From: Ralstonia sp. UBA689
Lineage (GTDB): Bacteria; Pseudomonadota; Gammaproteobacteria; Burkholderiales; Burkholderiaceae
NCBI RefSeq assembly: GCF_002298975.1
Contig: NZ_DBMV01000010.1
Coordinates: 124,001 to 188,000 of the forward strand
Length of the DNA stretch: 64,000 bases
Direction: 5' to 3'
The notes beneath the pieces were generated by a model. The model was not told the DNA's origin. It saw only the letters and a program-made list of their open reading frames with translations, and did no database searches. Both the position numbers and the translations under genes were made by a program. Below, one piece after another: positions 53,941 through 62,400 of this stretch (position 1 is the first letter of the stretch; each line of letters starts with the position of its first letter).

Positions 53941-53980
53941 ATAATAAAAAACCGCGGGTCGTGCAGGACGCGCGGTTTCT
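53941..53980 (-). terminator. infA intrinsic terminator
   Basis: AAACCGCG (53949-53956) pairs with CGCGGTTT (53971-53978). On the minus strand it is followed by TTTTATTAT. It lies about 45 bases after the infA stop. Confidence 0.85.
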
Positions 53981-54023
53981 TCGAAACGCCCGCCTGGCGG
54001 ACGTCTTGACGGCACAGCCGTTT

Positions 54024-54242
54024 TTACTTGTGCCGATAGTTGATGCGACCCTTGGTGAGGTCGTACGGCGACATTTCCAGCTTCACGCGGTCGCCCGCCA
54101 GGATACGGATGCGATGCTTCTGCATCTTGCCCGATGCGTAAGCCCAGATCTCCACGCCGTTTTCCAGTTGCACGCGAAAACGATTGTCGGGCAGCGCTTC
54201 CGAGACCACCCCTTCAAATTCGATCAGTTCTTCCTTGGCCAA
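54024..54242 (-). CDS. infA: Translation initiation factor IF-1, divergent second-copy type
   Basis: A 72-residue OB-fold protein that occupies the ribosomal A site during initiation. The sequence MAKEELIEFEGVVSEALPDN, then FRVQLENGVEIWAYASGKMQ and HRIRILAGDRVKLEMSPYDL, is complete IF-1. It differs at many positions from the copy normally found in the ribosomal-protein operon, and Burkholderiales commonly carry such a second gene. The start is a TTG at 54242, supported by AAGGAA six bases upstream; no ATG fits. The predicted promoter is about 310 bases upstream, giving a very long leader. Confidence 0.92.
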   Translation of the reverse strand: MAKEELIEFEGVVSEALPDNRFRVQLENGVEIWAYASGKMQKHRIRILAGDRVKLEMSPYDLTKGRINYRHK

Positions 54243-54586
54243 ACTCGTTCCTTTGTGTGCAGCACGCGGCTGCGTCGATGGTTGCAATGGTGTGATGACC
54301 CACCCGAGCCGAACCGCACACCCCGGTGGGCGTGCAGCAGTATCGCCGTGATCATCTGCCCGGACAGCGGGCTGGGGGGTACCGAATCGCACCAAACGCA
54401 GATCGCGCCCGCCAATGGCGCGCGCCGTTCAGTGCAAGCGTGGAATGGGTGGCGGTCGCAGATGCGCGCCGCCCGGCTCGACGCGGGGGGAACCCCGGTG
54501 CTGGACACGGCTGCCATCGGCCACGAGGGGTACGGCGGCAAGCCGGATTCGCTCGCTATTCTACCATGGACAGGGCTCGCGCCGCT
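54243..54586 (-). promoter_or_regulatory. infA promoter and long 5' leader
   Basis: A minus-strand TAGAAT preceded by TGG (54563-54558), just after the stop of the upstream small gene, is the best promoter candidate and puts the transcription start near 54551. The remaining 300 bases to the TTG start hold no supported gene. A leader this long suggests cold-shock-like or other post-transcriptional control. Confidence 0.4.
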
Positions 54587-54880
54587 TCAGGCGCCGCCCA
54601 TGGAGAGCGACAGATCGGGCACATCGCCATCGATAATGCTCTCGGCAAAGCGCAGCGCCGCCACGCGCGCGTCGCCCACGTTGCCGAATTGCTGATCCCC
54701 CGACAAGCGGAACACCTGGGTCTGCCCTGGCTCGGGCGACTCCCCCGCCCGACAGATCATCACGGCCGCGTTGTAGCTGCGGTCTTCCCTGGCCTCGGGC
54801 CAGCGTGCCGTGCGTTCGTGTTGGTAAGCCAACGGATAAATGTCGAAGCCTTTGTATTGGCCCGCCGGCGAAGTGTCCAT
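54587..54880 (-). CDS. Small hypothetical protein, 97 aa
   Basis: A soluble 97-residue protein. The sequence GFDIYPLAYQHERTARWPEA, then RSYNAAVMICRAGESPEPGQ and FGNVGDARVAALRFAESIID, suggests a compact alpha/beta fold. It resembles small Burkholderiales proteins annotated only as domains of unknown function (DUF6566-like is a tentative association). Start is the ATG at 54880, with GGGAG eight bases upstream, and TATAGT at 54923-54918 on the minus strand is a plausible -10. Encoded just upstream of infA on the same strand. Function not known. Confidence 0.7.
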   Translation of the reverse strand: MDTSPAGQYKGFDIYPLAYQHERTARWPEAREDRSYNAAVMICRAGESPEPGQTQVFRLSGDQQFGNVGDARVAALRFAESIIDGDVPDLSLSMGGA

Positions 54881-55180
54881 CGCAGATGCTCCCTTCTTCA
54901 ACGTCGAGTGCTGTCCGACTATACACCCGCACGTTTTTCCTGGCGATGAAAGGGGCGCCAACGTTTGATCTACACCGCGTCCGAACTCGTACGCCGAGCC
55001 GCCGTTCGGGCAAGCAGTCACGAAAAGCTGGTCTGAACAACTTTCAGAACGCCCCCCCTCGTTGGCAGGGTGCGGCGCAATCTGATTGTGCTAGCTTGAA
55101 TCTTGTGCTGGCAACGCCATCCGAGCAGACCAGCGCACAGGCATGTAATACGCCATGTCTCAACTCTCTCAAGAACAACC
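54881..55180. other. Divergent intergenic region, small gene / GH114-like gene
   Basis: A 300-base spacer between divergent genes. Apart from the TATAGT candidate on the minus strand and an extended -10-like TGTGCTAGCTT near 55086-55096 on the plus strand, no repeats or genes are evident. Confidence 0.45.
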
Positions 55181-56266
55181 ATGCGCCTGTCCCTCCCTTC
55201 TCTCACCCTGGCATGTGCCGGGCTGATGCTGACCGCCTGTAGCGGCGGCGACGGCGGTTCGTCGTTGAGCATCCAGGCCAGCCAGGCGACCGCAAAGACC
55301 AAGGCCGCCGTCACCGCTTCGGCCTGTGGTACCAATGGAACATCCCCGCTGGCCGGGGTTCAGACCTGGATGTATCAACTGCAGGGCATGACTACCGATG
55401 CGCAGATCAATGCGCTCGGTGCACAGCCGTACGACATGCTCGTGATCGAGGCCAACAATACCGTCAAGGGCCTGGAGAATTTCGACACCACCGGCATGGT
55501 GGCGCGCCTGCACACCAAGCCTGACGGCTTGGCGCGCAAGGTGCTGGCCTACATTGACATCGGCGAAGCCGAAAGCTTTCGCTCCTACTGGACATCGAGT
55601 TGGCAGGCACCCACCGCCACGAGCCCCGGCACGCCCGATTTCATCATCAAGGCTGATCCGGACGGCTGGGCGGGCGACTATCCCGTCGCCTTCTGGGACC
55701 CGCGTTGGCAAGCGCTGTGGCTGGGGCCCAACGGGGCCGTCGCTCAACTGGCGCGTGAGGGCTTCGACGGCGTCTACCTGGACTGGGTGGAGGCGTACGC
55801 GGAACCGTCCGTCGCTGCAGCAGCACAGGCCGCCGGCATCGACCCGGCGCAGGCCATGGTGGACTTCATTGCCAAGATCCGCGCGGCAGGCCGCGCCATC
55901 AACCCGCAGTTCGCGGTGATCCAGCAGAATGCCTCGGGGTTGATCGACGATGCGAGCGCATCGGCGCTATTGCCGAATATCGATGCAATTTCGCAGGAAG
56001 ACACGTGGTTCGGCGGCACCGCCGGCGCCAAGTGGGGCAGCGTATCCGGCGGCGACCAGGCCGCGGCGGCGGCCGATACCCAGTGGACGGTCGCGCAACT
56101 GCAGGAATACTGCACCGGCAACGTGCCGGTCTTCACAATCGACTACGCCTTGCAGACCGTCAACGCGCAGGCGGCCTACACCGGCTCGCGCAACCTCGGC
56201 TTCCACCCGCTGGTCTCGCAGATTGCGCTGTCCAACCCGACGACTACGCCGCCCTGGAACTACTGA
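55181..56266 (+). CDS. GH114-like endo-alpha-1,4-polygalactosaminidase family lipoprotein
   Basis: A 361-residue lipoprotein (lipobox LTAC) whose body matches the GH114/TM1410 TIM barrel: TWMYQLQGMTTDAQINALGA, VLAYIDIGEAESFRSYW, YPVAFWDPRWQALWLGPNG, EGFDGVYLDWVEAY and AQISQEDTWFG-like DAISQEDTWFG. The conserved acidic residues are in IDIGEAE and LDWVE. The family includes secreted enzymes cleaving galactosamine-containing exopolysaccharide, and relatives inside exopolysaccharide operons. Start is the ATG at 55181 with a poor ribosome-binding site. The 3' end overlaps the convergent pobA by 23 bases. Confidence 0.82.
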   Translation: MRLSLPSLTLACAGLMLTACSGGDGGSSLSIQASQATAKTKAAVTASACGTNGTSPLAGVQTWMYQLQGMTTDAQINALGAQPYDMLVIEANNTVKGLENFDTTGMVARLHTKPDGLARKVLAYIDIGEAESFRSYWTSSWQAPTATSPGTPDFIIKADPDGWAGDYPVAFWDPRWQALWLGPNGAVAQLAREGFDGVYLDWVEAYAEPSVAAAAQAAGIDPAQAMVDFIAKIRAAGRAINPQFAVIQQNASGLIDDASASALLPNIDAISQEDTWFGGTAGAKWGSVSGGDQAAAAADTQWTVAQLQEYCTGNVPVFTIDYALQTVNAQAAYTGSRNLGFHPLVSQIALSNPTTTPPWNY

Positions 56267-57467
56267 CGGCGCCGATCGCCCTCGCCGGCGCGTCCGCAAA
56301 CGGCAGACCGACGTAATTCTCTGCCAGCACGCGCGCCGCCGCCGATGAGCTCGCCACGTATTCGAGCTCGGCGCGCTGCAGCTTCCGCATGAACGGCGTA
56401 TGGTCGTCAAAGCGATGCAGCATCGACGTCATCCACCACGAGAAATGCTCGGCGCGCCAGATGCGCTGCAGACAGCGTTCAGAGTAGGTCGCCAGCTGCG
56501 TCGCATCGTTCTGCCTGTAGCGCGCCGTCAGCGCCTGGGCCAGCACACGCACATCGGCCACGGCCAGGTTCATGCCTTTGGCGCCGGTGGGCGGCACGAT
56601 GTGCGCAGCGTCACCCGCCAGAAACAAGCGCCCATGCTGCATCGTCTCGCAGACGAAGCTGCGCATCGGCGTCACGCTCTTCTGCAGGATCGGACCTTCC
56701 TTGAGGTGCCAGCCGTCGTTGTTCTCCAGGCGCGTGTGGAGTTCGTTCCAGATGCGGGCATCGGACCACTCGGCGAGGTTCTCATCGGGCTTGCACTGCA
56801 GATAGAGCCGCGTGATCTTGGGCGAGCGCATGCTGAACAGCGCGAAGCCGCGCTCGTGGCTGGCGTAGATCAGCTCATTGGCAGCGGGTGCCGCCTCGGC
56901 CAGGATGCCCAGCCACGCAAACGGGTATACGCGCTCGAACACCGCCTGCCGCTGCTCCGGAATGGCGGGCCGGCAGATGCCATGAAAGCCGTCGCAGCCG
57001 GCGATGTAGTCGCAATGCAGCGTCTGCGGCACGCCGTCCTGCACGAACTGCACCGAGGGTGTGGCCGATTCGATGTCGCGCACCGACACGTCGCTCACAT
57101 CGAACAGCAGCGGCGCACCCTGCTCCACGCGTGCGGCAATCAGATCCTTCACCACTTCGTGCTGCCCATAGACAGTGATGGAGCGCCCGCCTGACCTCTC
57201 GGTGAGATCGATGCGATGCCGCTTGCCGCCGAACAACAGATCGATGCCGTGGTGCACCAGCCCTTCGCGGCGCATGCGCTCGCCAACGCCCGACTCGTTG
57301 AGCACGTCGACGGTGCCCTGCTCCAGCACACCGGCGCGAATGCGCTCTTCCACATACTGGCGGCTCTTGGTCTCGAGAATGACGGCGTCGATGCCGTTGC
57401 GATGCAGAAGCTGCCCGAGCAGCAGACCTGCCGGGCCTGCGCCGATGATGGCGACCTGGGTGCGCAT
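56244..57467 (-). CDS. pobA: 4-hydroxybenzoate 3-monooxygenase
   Basis: A 407-residue FAD-dependent hydroxylase converting 4-hydroxybenzoate to protocatechuate with NADPH and oxygen. FAD motifs are VAIIGAGPAGLLLGQLLHRN and RLFLAGDAAHIVPPTGAKGM; the middle ERIRAGVLEQGTVDVL and CDYIAGCDGFHGICR (the DG motif) are characteristic of PobA. The start is the ATG at 57467. Divergent from a LysR regulator across a palindrome-containing spacer. It feeds the protocatechuate branch whose pcaC and pcaD lie at the right end of the window. Confidence 0.95.
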   Translation of the reverse strand: MRTQVAIIGAGPAGLLLGQLLHRNGIDAVILETKSRQYVEERIRAGVLEQGTVDVLNESGVGERMRREGLVHHGIDLLFGGKRHRIDLTERSGGRSITVYGQHEVVKDLIAARVEQGAPLLFDVSDVSVRDIESATPSVQFVQDGVPQTLHCDYIAGCDGFHGICRPAIPEQRQAVFERVYPFAWLGILAEAAPAANELIYASHERGFALFSMRSPKITRLYLQCKPDENLAEWSDARIWNELHTRLENNDGWHLKEGPILQKSVTPMRSFVCETMQHGRLFLAGDAAHIVPPTGAKGMNLAVADVRVLAQALTARYRQNDATQLATYSERCLQRIWRAEHFSWWMTSMLHRFDDHTPFMRKLQRAELEYVASSSAAARVLAENYVGLPFADAPARAIGAVSSSRAA

Positions 57468-57586
57468 GATGGTTGTCTCCGAATGGATTGGAATCGTTAT
57501 GGCAACCATTGTTGGCGCGAGATTTGATATCGCACAATGCAATATTGTCGATAATCTCTATCGCTGATCCAGATAGTGATACCGCC
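57468..57586. promoter_or_regulatory. Divergent pobA / LysR control region
   Basis: This 119-base spacer holds the interrupted palindrome ACAAT-GCAAT-ATTGT (57534-57548), flanked by GAGATT and ATCTC repeats, as expected for a LysR-type binding site placed between a target gene and its regulator. The regulator's own -10 may be GATAAT at 57550-57555. Confidence 0.55.
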
Positions 57587-58564
57587 ATGACCGCACTGCC
57601 CGATTTCGACATGAACCTGCTGCCGATCCTGCTGGCGCTGCACGATGCGCGCAGCGTGAGCATGGCAGCGCAGCAGCTCGGTATGAGCCAACCGGGCGTG
57701 AGCACAGCGCTGGCCAAGCTGCGCACGGCGTTCGACGACCCGCTGTTCGTGCGCACCTCGCGCGGCATGGAGCCGACGCCGCGCGCGCTGGCGCTCATCC
57801 CGGCGGCGCGCGATGTGCTCGCGCGCGTGCAGCAGGGCATCCTGGAAACCGGCGCATTCGATCCGGCAACCACCACGCACCTGTTCTCGATTGCGCTGTC
57901 GGACGTGGGCGAGATGGTGTTCCTGCCGCGCATTGTCGAAGCGATGGCGCGCGAGGCGCCGCGTGCGTCGGTGCAGTCCGTGTCGCTGCCGCCCGCGCAG
58001 ATCGAGCGCGCATTGGAAACCGGCTCGCTTGACTTGGCGGTCGGCTACTTTCCCGACCTCAAGAAGACCAACTTCTTCCAGCAGCGGCTGTTCACGCATT
58101 ACTTCACGTGCATCGTGCGGGCGGACCACCCAGTCACGCGCGGCGGCAATACCAAGCTGTCGATGAGCCAGTTCCTCGAATATGGCCACGCCGTGGTGCG
58201 CGCCGAGGGGCGCAGCCAGGAGCTGTACGAACGCTTCCTGGAACGCAAACGCATCCGCCGCAAGCACACGCTGCTCACGCCTCACTTCATGAGCATCCCG
58301 TTCATCCTCGCGCGGACGGACCTGATTGCGACGGTGCCGCACGCCGTGGGCCTGACTTTCATGCAGTCGCACGCCAATATCCGCGTCATGGAGCCGCCGC
58401 TGGAACTGCCCAGCTTCGACCTCAAACAGCACTGGCACCGCAAGTTCCACAACGATGCACGCAGCCAGTGGTTCCGGGCGCTGGTGTCGTCGTTGTTCAA
58501 CGACGAGGCCGATGAATGGCGCGAGCCCGGCCACCAGCCCGCCAAACGCAAGAACACGAAGTAG
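57587..58564 (+). CDS. LysR-family regulator, probably of pobA
   Basis: A 325-residue LysR-type regulator. The HTH (residues 8-65) includes SVSMAAQQLGMSQPGVSTAL and PLFVRTSRGMEPTPRALAL. The effector domain has IALSDVGEMVFLPRIVEAMA and the SLDLAVGYFPDL motif of the NodD/PnbR-like subgroup, often tied to aromatic effectors. Start is the ATG at 57587. Its divergent position suggests control of pobA by 4-hydroxybenzoate or an intermediate; most known pobA regulators are instead AraC- or IclR-type (PobR). Confidence 0.88.
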   Translation: MTALPDFDMNLLPILLALHDARSVSMAAQQLGMSQPGVSTALAKLRTAFDDPLFVRTSRGMEPTPRALALIPAARDVLARVQQGILETGAFDPATTTHLFSIALSDVGEMVFLPRIVEAMAREAPRASVQSVSLPPAQIERALETGSLDLAVGYFPDLKKTNFFQQRLFTHYFTCIVRADHPVTRGGNTKLSMSQFLEYGHAVVRAEGRSQELYERFLERKRIRRKHTLLTPHFMSIPFILARTDLIATVPHAVGLTFMQSHANIRVMEPPLELPSFDLKQHWHRKFHNDARSQWFRALVSSLFNDEADEWREPGHQPAKRKNTK

Positions 58565-58580
58565 CGACCTTACGACGCAT

Positions 58581-58614
58581 GTTCACAATCCGAACACTCG
58601 GTTGCAATGCGAAC
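58581..58614. promoter_or_regulatory. Paired IclR-like operator motifs upstream of the binding-protein gene
   Basis: GTTC-N7-GAAC (58581-58595) and GTTGCAATGCGAAC (58601-58614) are two related interrupted palindromes 20 bases apart, on the same face of the helix. The second is nearly the reverse complement of GTTCGCATTGC-AAC, resembling IclR-type (PcaR/PobR) sites. The second overlaps the -35 hexamer of the promoter at 58602-58630. Confidence 0.5.
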
Positions 58615-58630
58615 ACGAAGTCTTTAGGAT
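58602..58630 (+). promoter_or_regulatory. Predicted promoter of the ABC binding-protein gene
   Basis: TTGCAA (58602-58607), 17 bases, then TAGGAT (58625-58630). The predicted start is near 58637, giving a 67-base leader. Confidence 0.55.
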
Positions 58631-58703
58631 CGTCGCCACGCGCAGGCGACGCCCCCACGTCACCGTCCGGCCCACGCTTGCCTATCAACCCTTGGAGACC
58701 TTC

Positions 58704-59885
58704 ATGAAACGTCGTGCCCTGCTGTTGAGCGCCGCTACCGTTGCCACAATTGGTGCGCTGATGACCACGTTGCCAGCCTTCGCCGATGAGCCGATCAAGA
58801 TCGGCCTGATCGCGCCCTTCTCCGGCCCCTTCGCCGACTACGGCAAGCAGATGGAAGGCGGTATCAAGGCGTATCAGAAGCTGCATGGCATGACTGCCGG
58901 CGGGCGCCAGGTGCAGATCATCATGAAGGACACGACAGGCCCCGCGCCGGACGTTGCCAAGCGTCTGGCGCAAGAGCTGGTGGTGCGCGACAAGGTGGAC
59001 TTCCTGGCGGGCTTCGGCCTCACGCCGGAAGCGCTGGCCGTGACGCCCATTGCGCAGCAGGCCAAGAAGCCGATGGTGATCTTCAACGCCGCATCGTCGT
59101 CGATCACGACCAAGTCGGACTACGTGACGCGCGTGTCGATGACGCTGCCGCAAGTCTCCACGCCGATCGCCTCGTGGGCACTGAAGAACGGCATCAAGCA
59201 GGTGGCGACGGTGGTGGCCGATTACGCGCCCGGCATCGATGCCGAGAACGCATTCAAGCAGACCTTCACCGCGGGCGGCGGCCAGGTGGTGGAAGCCGTG
59301 CGCGTGCCGCTGCGCAACCCGGAATTTGCTCCGTTCATCCAGCGAGTGAAGGACACCAAGCCGCAAGCCGTGTTCGTCTTCCTGCCGGCCGGCGAGCAGG
59401 GCGTGGCGTTCATGAAGGGCTTCCGCGAGCGCGGGCTCGCACAGGCCGGCATCAAGGTCATTGCCACGGGCGATTTGACGGATGACCACGTGCTGCCCGC
59501 CATGGGCGATGCGCCGCTGGGCGTGATCACATCGTTCCACTACTCGGCGGCGCACGATTCGCCGCAAAACAAGACGTTCCTGAAGGCCTTTGCCGATGCC
59601 AACCCCAGCGCGGGCCGCCCCAACTTCATGGCGGTGGCCGCGTATGACGGCATCGGCGCGATCTACGACGTGATCAACAAGCTTGGCGGCAAGATCGATG
59701 GCGACAAGGCGATGGCCGCCTTCAAGGGCATGAAGATCGACAGCCCGCGCGGCCCCATCACCATTGACCCGGTCACGCGCGATGTGGTGCAGACGGTCTA
59801 CATCCGCCGCGTGGAGAAAGTCGGCAACGAGCTCTACAACGTCGAATTCGACAAGTTTGCCGACGTGAAAGACCCCGGCAAGTAA
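58704..59885 (+). CDS. ABC transporter substrate-binding protein, aromatic-acid/branched-chain type
   Basis: A 393-residue periplasmic binding protein with a signal peptide (MKRRALLLSAATVATIGALM, ending in LPAFA). The mature N-terminus EPIKIGLIAPFSGPFADYGK is typical of the HAAT/LivK family. Start is the ATG at 58704 with GGAG seven bases upstream. It faces livFGMH on the other strand, 16 bases apart, and completes a five-component importer. Association with pobA and pcaCD suggests the ligand is an aromatic acid such as 4-hydroxybenzoate or protocatechuate; that is inference. Confidence 0.88.
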   Translation: MKRRALLLSAATVATIGALMTTLPAFADEPIKIGLIAPFSGPFADYGKQMEGGIKAYQKLHGMTAGGRQVQIIMKDTTGPAPDVAKRLAQELVVRDKVDFLAGFGLTPEALAVTPIAQQAKKPMVIFNAASSSITTKSDYVTRVSMTLPQVSTPIASWALKNGIKQVATVVADYAPGIDAENAFKQTFTAGGGQVVEAVRVPLRNPEFAPFIQRVKDTKPQAVFVFLPAGEQGVAFMKGFRERGLAQAGIKVIATGDLTDDHVLPAMGDAPLGVITSFHYSAAHDSPQNKTFLKAFADANPSAGRPNFMAVAAYDGIGAIYDVINKLGGKIDGDKAMAAFKGMKIDSPRGPITIDPVTRDVVQTVYIRRVEKVGNELYNVEFDKFADVKDPGK

Positions 59886-59901
59886 GCCTTACGCGACGGC
59901 C

Positions 59902-60603
59902 TCAAGCCACCGACACCAGCCGTTGCAGCAGCGGCGCATCGGCCAGCAAGTCCGCGCTGGCCGATGCGTGGACGATGCGCCCCCGGTCCAGCACCAGCGT
60001 GCGCTGCGTCAGTTCCAGCGCCAGGCGCGCGTGCTGTTCCACCACGATCACCGCCATGCCGCCTTCATCCACCAGCGCGCGGATGGCGCGACTCAGTTCC
60101 TGCACGATGATCGGCGCCAGTCCTTCCATCGGCTCATCCAGCAACAACAGCGCCGGGTTCGTCACTAGCGCCCGGGCAATGGCAACCATCTGCTGTTCAC
60201 CGCCCGAGAGCTGGTTGCCGAGGTTGCGGCGCCGCTCCTGCAGGCGCGGGAACGTCTTGTAGACGCGTGCCACATCCCATGCCCCCGGTCGCGCCACGGC
60301 GGTCAAATGCTCTTCCACCGTCAGCGACGGAAACATCCACCGCTCCTGCGGCACCCAGCCGAGCCCAGCCCGGGCCCGGCGATGCGGCGCCACCTTGGCA
60401 ATGTCCGCGCCCTGCCAGCGGATGCGCCCGCCATGCTGGCGCGTGAAGCCCATCAACGTGGCGAGCAGCGTGGTCTTGCCGACGCCGTTGCGGCCCAGCA
60501 GCGCAAGGCTGCCGCCTGCCTCCAATTGGAACGACACGTCGTCCAGCACGACAGCATTGCCATAGCCGGCGGTCACGTTCTCGAAGGACAGCAATTCAGG
60601 CAT
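59902..60603 (-). CDS. livF: Branched-chain-type ABC transporter ATPase (LivF)
   Basis: A 233-residue ATPase of the HAAT transporters. Walker A LLGRNGVGKTTLLATLMG, LivF-type WVPQERWMFPSLTVEEHL, signature NQLSGGEQQMVAIARALVTN, Walker B LLLLDEPMEGLAP. Start is the ATG at 60603, overlapping the livG stop by eight bases. Confidence 0.92.
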   Translation of the reverse strand: MPELLSFENVTAGYGNAVVLDDVSFQLEAGGSLALLGRNGVGKTTLLATLMGFTRQHGGRIRWQGADIAKVAPHRRARAGLGWVPQERWMFPSLTVEEHLTAVARPGAWDVARVYKTFPRLQERRRNLGNQLSGGEQQMVAIARALVTNPALLLLDEPMEGLAPIIVQELSRAIRALVDEGGMAVIVVEQHARLALELTQRTLVLDRGRIVHASASADLLADAPLLQRLVSVA

Positions 60604-61369
60604 GTTCGGCCTCCCCGAGGTAGACCTCGCGCACACGCGGGTCCGCTGCGATCTCCTGCGGTGTGCCTTCGGTCAACACGCGACCGGCCACCAACACGCT
60701 GATCCGCTCGGCAAAGCGGAAGACGAGGTTCATGTCGTGCTCGATGAAGAGGATGGTGATGTCGCGCGGCAGGCTGGCAATCACCTCGAACAGCTCGGCG
60801 CTCTCCCCGGCCGGGATGCCGGCGGCAGGCTCGTCGAGCAGCAGAATGCGCGGCTGCGTGGCCAGCGCCAGGGCAATCTCCACCAGCCGCTGCTTGCCGT
60901 ATGGCAGTGCGTGTGTGCGCGACAACGCATCGGCGCCGAGTTGCAGGCGGCACAGCAGGGCCATCGCCTCGTCGCGCGCCTCCTTGTGCGCAGCGACGGT
61001 GCGGTGCCAATGCCACGACGCGCCGGTCCGCTCGAAGATGGCGAGCATCACCGACTCCAGCACCGTCAGCCCGGGGAACAGCGTATTGATCTGGAACGTG
61101 CGCGTGATGCCGCGCTTGACGCGCTGGTGCGCGGGCAAACGCGTGATGTCTTCTTCGTCCAGCAGCACCTGGCCGGCGGTCGGTGCGAATGCGCCGGTCA
61201 ACAGATTGATGAAGGTGGTCTTGCCTGCGCCGTTGGGGCCGATCAGCGCGTGGCGGGCGCCGGGGGCGAACGACAGCGAGATATCCGAGTTGGCAAGAAA
61301 GCCGCCCCAACGCTTGGACAAACCGCGCGTGGTGAGCGTTGGCGCGGGATGCATCGCCGGGGTGTTCAT
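60596..61369 (-). CDS. livG: Branched-chain-type ABC transporter ATPase (LivG)
   Basis: A 257-residue ATPase. Walker A ALIGPNGAGKTTFINLLTGA, the LivG-type RTFQINTLFPGLTVLESVML, the signature replaced by LPYGKQRLVEIALALATQP as usual for LivG, Walker B ILLLDEPAAGIPAGES and FIEHDMNLVFRFAERISVL. Its start overlaps the livM stop by four bases, and it is translated in one run with livM and livF. Confidence 0.92.
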   Translation of the reverse strand: MNTPAMHPAPTLTTRGLSKRWGGFLANSDISLSFAPGARHALIGPNGAGKTTFINLLTGAFAPTAGQVLLDEEDITRLPAHQRVKRGITRTFQINTLFPGLTVLESVMLAIFERTGASWHWHRTVAAHKEARDEAMALLCRLQLGADALSRTHALPYGKQRLVEIALALATQPRILLLDEPAAGIPAGESAELFEVIASLPRDITILFIEHDMNLVFRFAERISVLVAGRVLTEGTPQEIAADPRVREVYLGEAEHA

Positions 61370-62400
61370 GCGGCGCCTCCCTTGCGGGCATGCCAGGCCC
61401 TGATTGCGGATACAGCCGCTTCCACCCCGCCCAGGATGCCACCGCGCGCAAACAGCACGATCACCATCAGCAGCAGGCCGATCCAGAACTGCCAGTAGAC
61501 GGGATTGATGCCCGCGAGCACGTCCTGCGCCAGCATGAACACCGCAGCGCCGATCAGCGCACCATATAGCCGCCCCGCGCCACCCAGCACGAGCATGATC
61601 AGCAGCTCTGCCGAGCGCGAGAAGCCCAGCGAATCCAGCCCGACAAACTGCGTTGTCTGCGCGAGCAGCCCGCCTGCGACACCTGCAATCGCCGCGCTCA
61701 CCGTGAAGGCCGCCACCAGTCGCATGCGCACATCGGCGCCGAGGGCCGGCATGCGCTTGGGCCCCTGCTGGATGCCACGCAAGGACAACCCGAACGGCGA
61801 GCGCACCAGCCTGCGTAGCAGCGCGAACACCAGAAACAGCACGACAAGGCTATAGACATAACCCGTGCGCCCCGCCAGATCGAACTCGAACGTTCCCAGC
61901 AGGTTGCTCATCGTCACGCCGGAAAGGCCATCAACGCCGCCCGTCAGGAACGCCATCTTGTTGGCCGCCTCGTAGAGCATCAACCCGATGCCGAGCGTGA
62001 CCATCAGCCGTGTCAGGTCTTGCCCGCGCACAACCAGAAAGCTCACGCAGAAGCCCGCCAGCGCGGCGACGACAGCGCCCGCGGCCAGCCCCGTCAACGG
62101 CTCGCCCCAGCCATGCGCAGCCAGCAACCCCGCTGCGTACGCCCCGAGCCCGAAAAACCCCGCATGCCCCAGCGACACGATGCCCGCATAGCCGAGCACC
62201 AAGTCGAGCGATAACGCAAACAGCCCCACGATCAGCACCTGGCTGCCGAAGACGAGGTAGTCCGGAAAGAGAAAGAAGACCGCAACCGGCACGCACCAGA
62301 ACGCCATCTCCAACGGCGACCATGCCCCATCCGGCAACCCATGCGATTGGGCTGCATCCTCCGCGTCCGTAGATCGCGCCAACAACTGCTGCACGTTCAT
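61366..62400 (-). CDS. livM: Branched-chain-type ABC transporter permease (LivM)
   Basis: A 344-residue inner-membrane permease with about ten spans. Family hallmarks are LSLDLVLGYAGIVSLGHAGF (the GxxSLGHAxFF motif), YVYSLVVLFLVFALLRRLVR and the EAA-like loop PFGLSLRGIQQGPKRMPALG. The N-terminus carries about 30 extra soluble residues. Overlaps both livH and livG by four bases. Confidence 0.92.
   Translation of the reverse strand: MNVQQLLARSTDAEDAAQSHGLPDGAWSPLEMAFWCVPVAVFFLFPDYLVFGSQVLIVGLFALSLDLVLGYAGIVSLGHAGFFGLGAYAAGLLAAHGWGEPLTGLAAGAVVAALAGFCVSFLVVRGQDLTRLMVTLGIGLMLYEAANKMAFLTGGVDGLSGVTMSNLLGTFEFDLAGRTGYVYSLVVLFLVFALLRRLVRSPFGLSLRGIQQGPKRMPALGADVRMRLVAAFTVSAAIAGVAGGLLAQTTQFVGLDSLGFSRSAELLIMLVLGGAGRLYGALIGAAVFMLAQDVLAGINPVYWQFWIGLLLMVIVLFARGGILGGVEAAVSAIRAWHARKGGAA

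Noticed and set aside
53794..54009. A 71-codon plus-strand frame between the pseudogene and infA
   Set aside because: It has no ribosome-binding site, runs through the infA terminator and shows no protein-like composition.
54224..54541. A minus-strand frame of about 105 codons in the infA leader
   Set aside because: Cys/His/Pro-rich low-quality sequence with no start signals; it overlaps the infA start in another frame.
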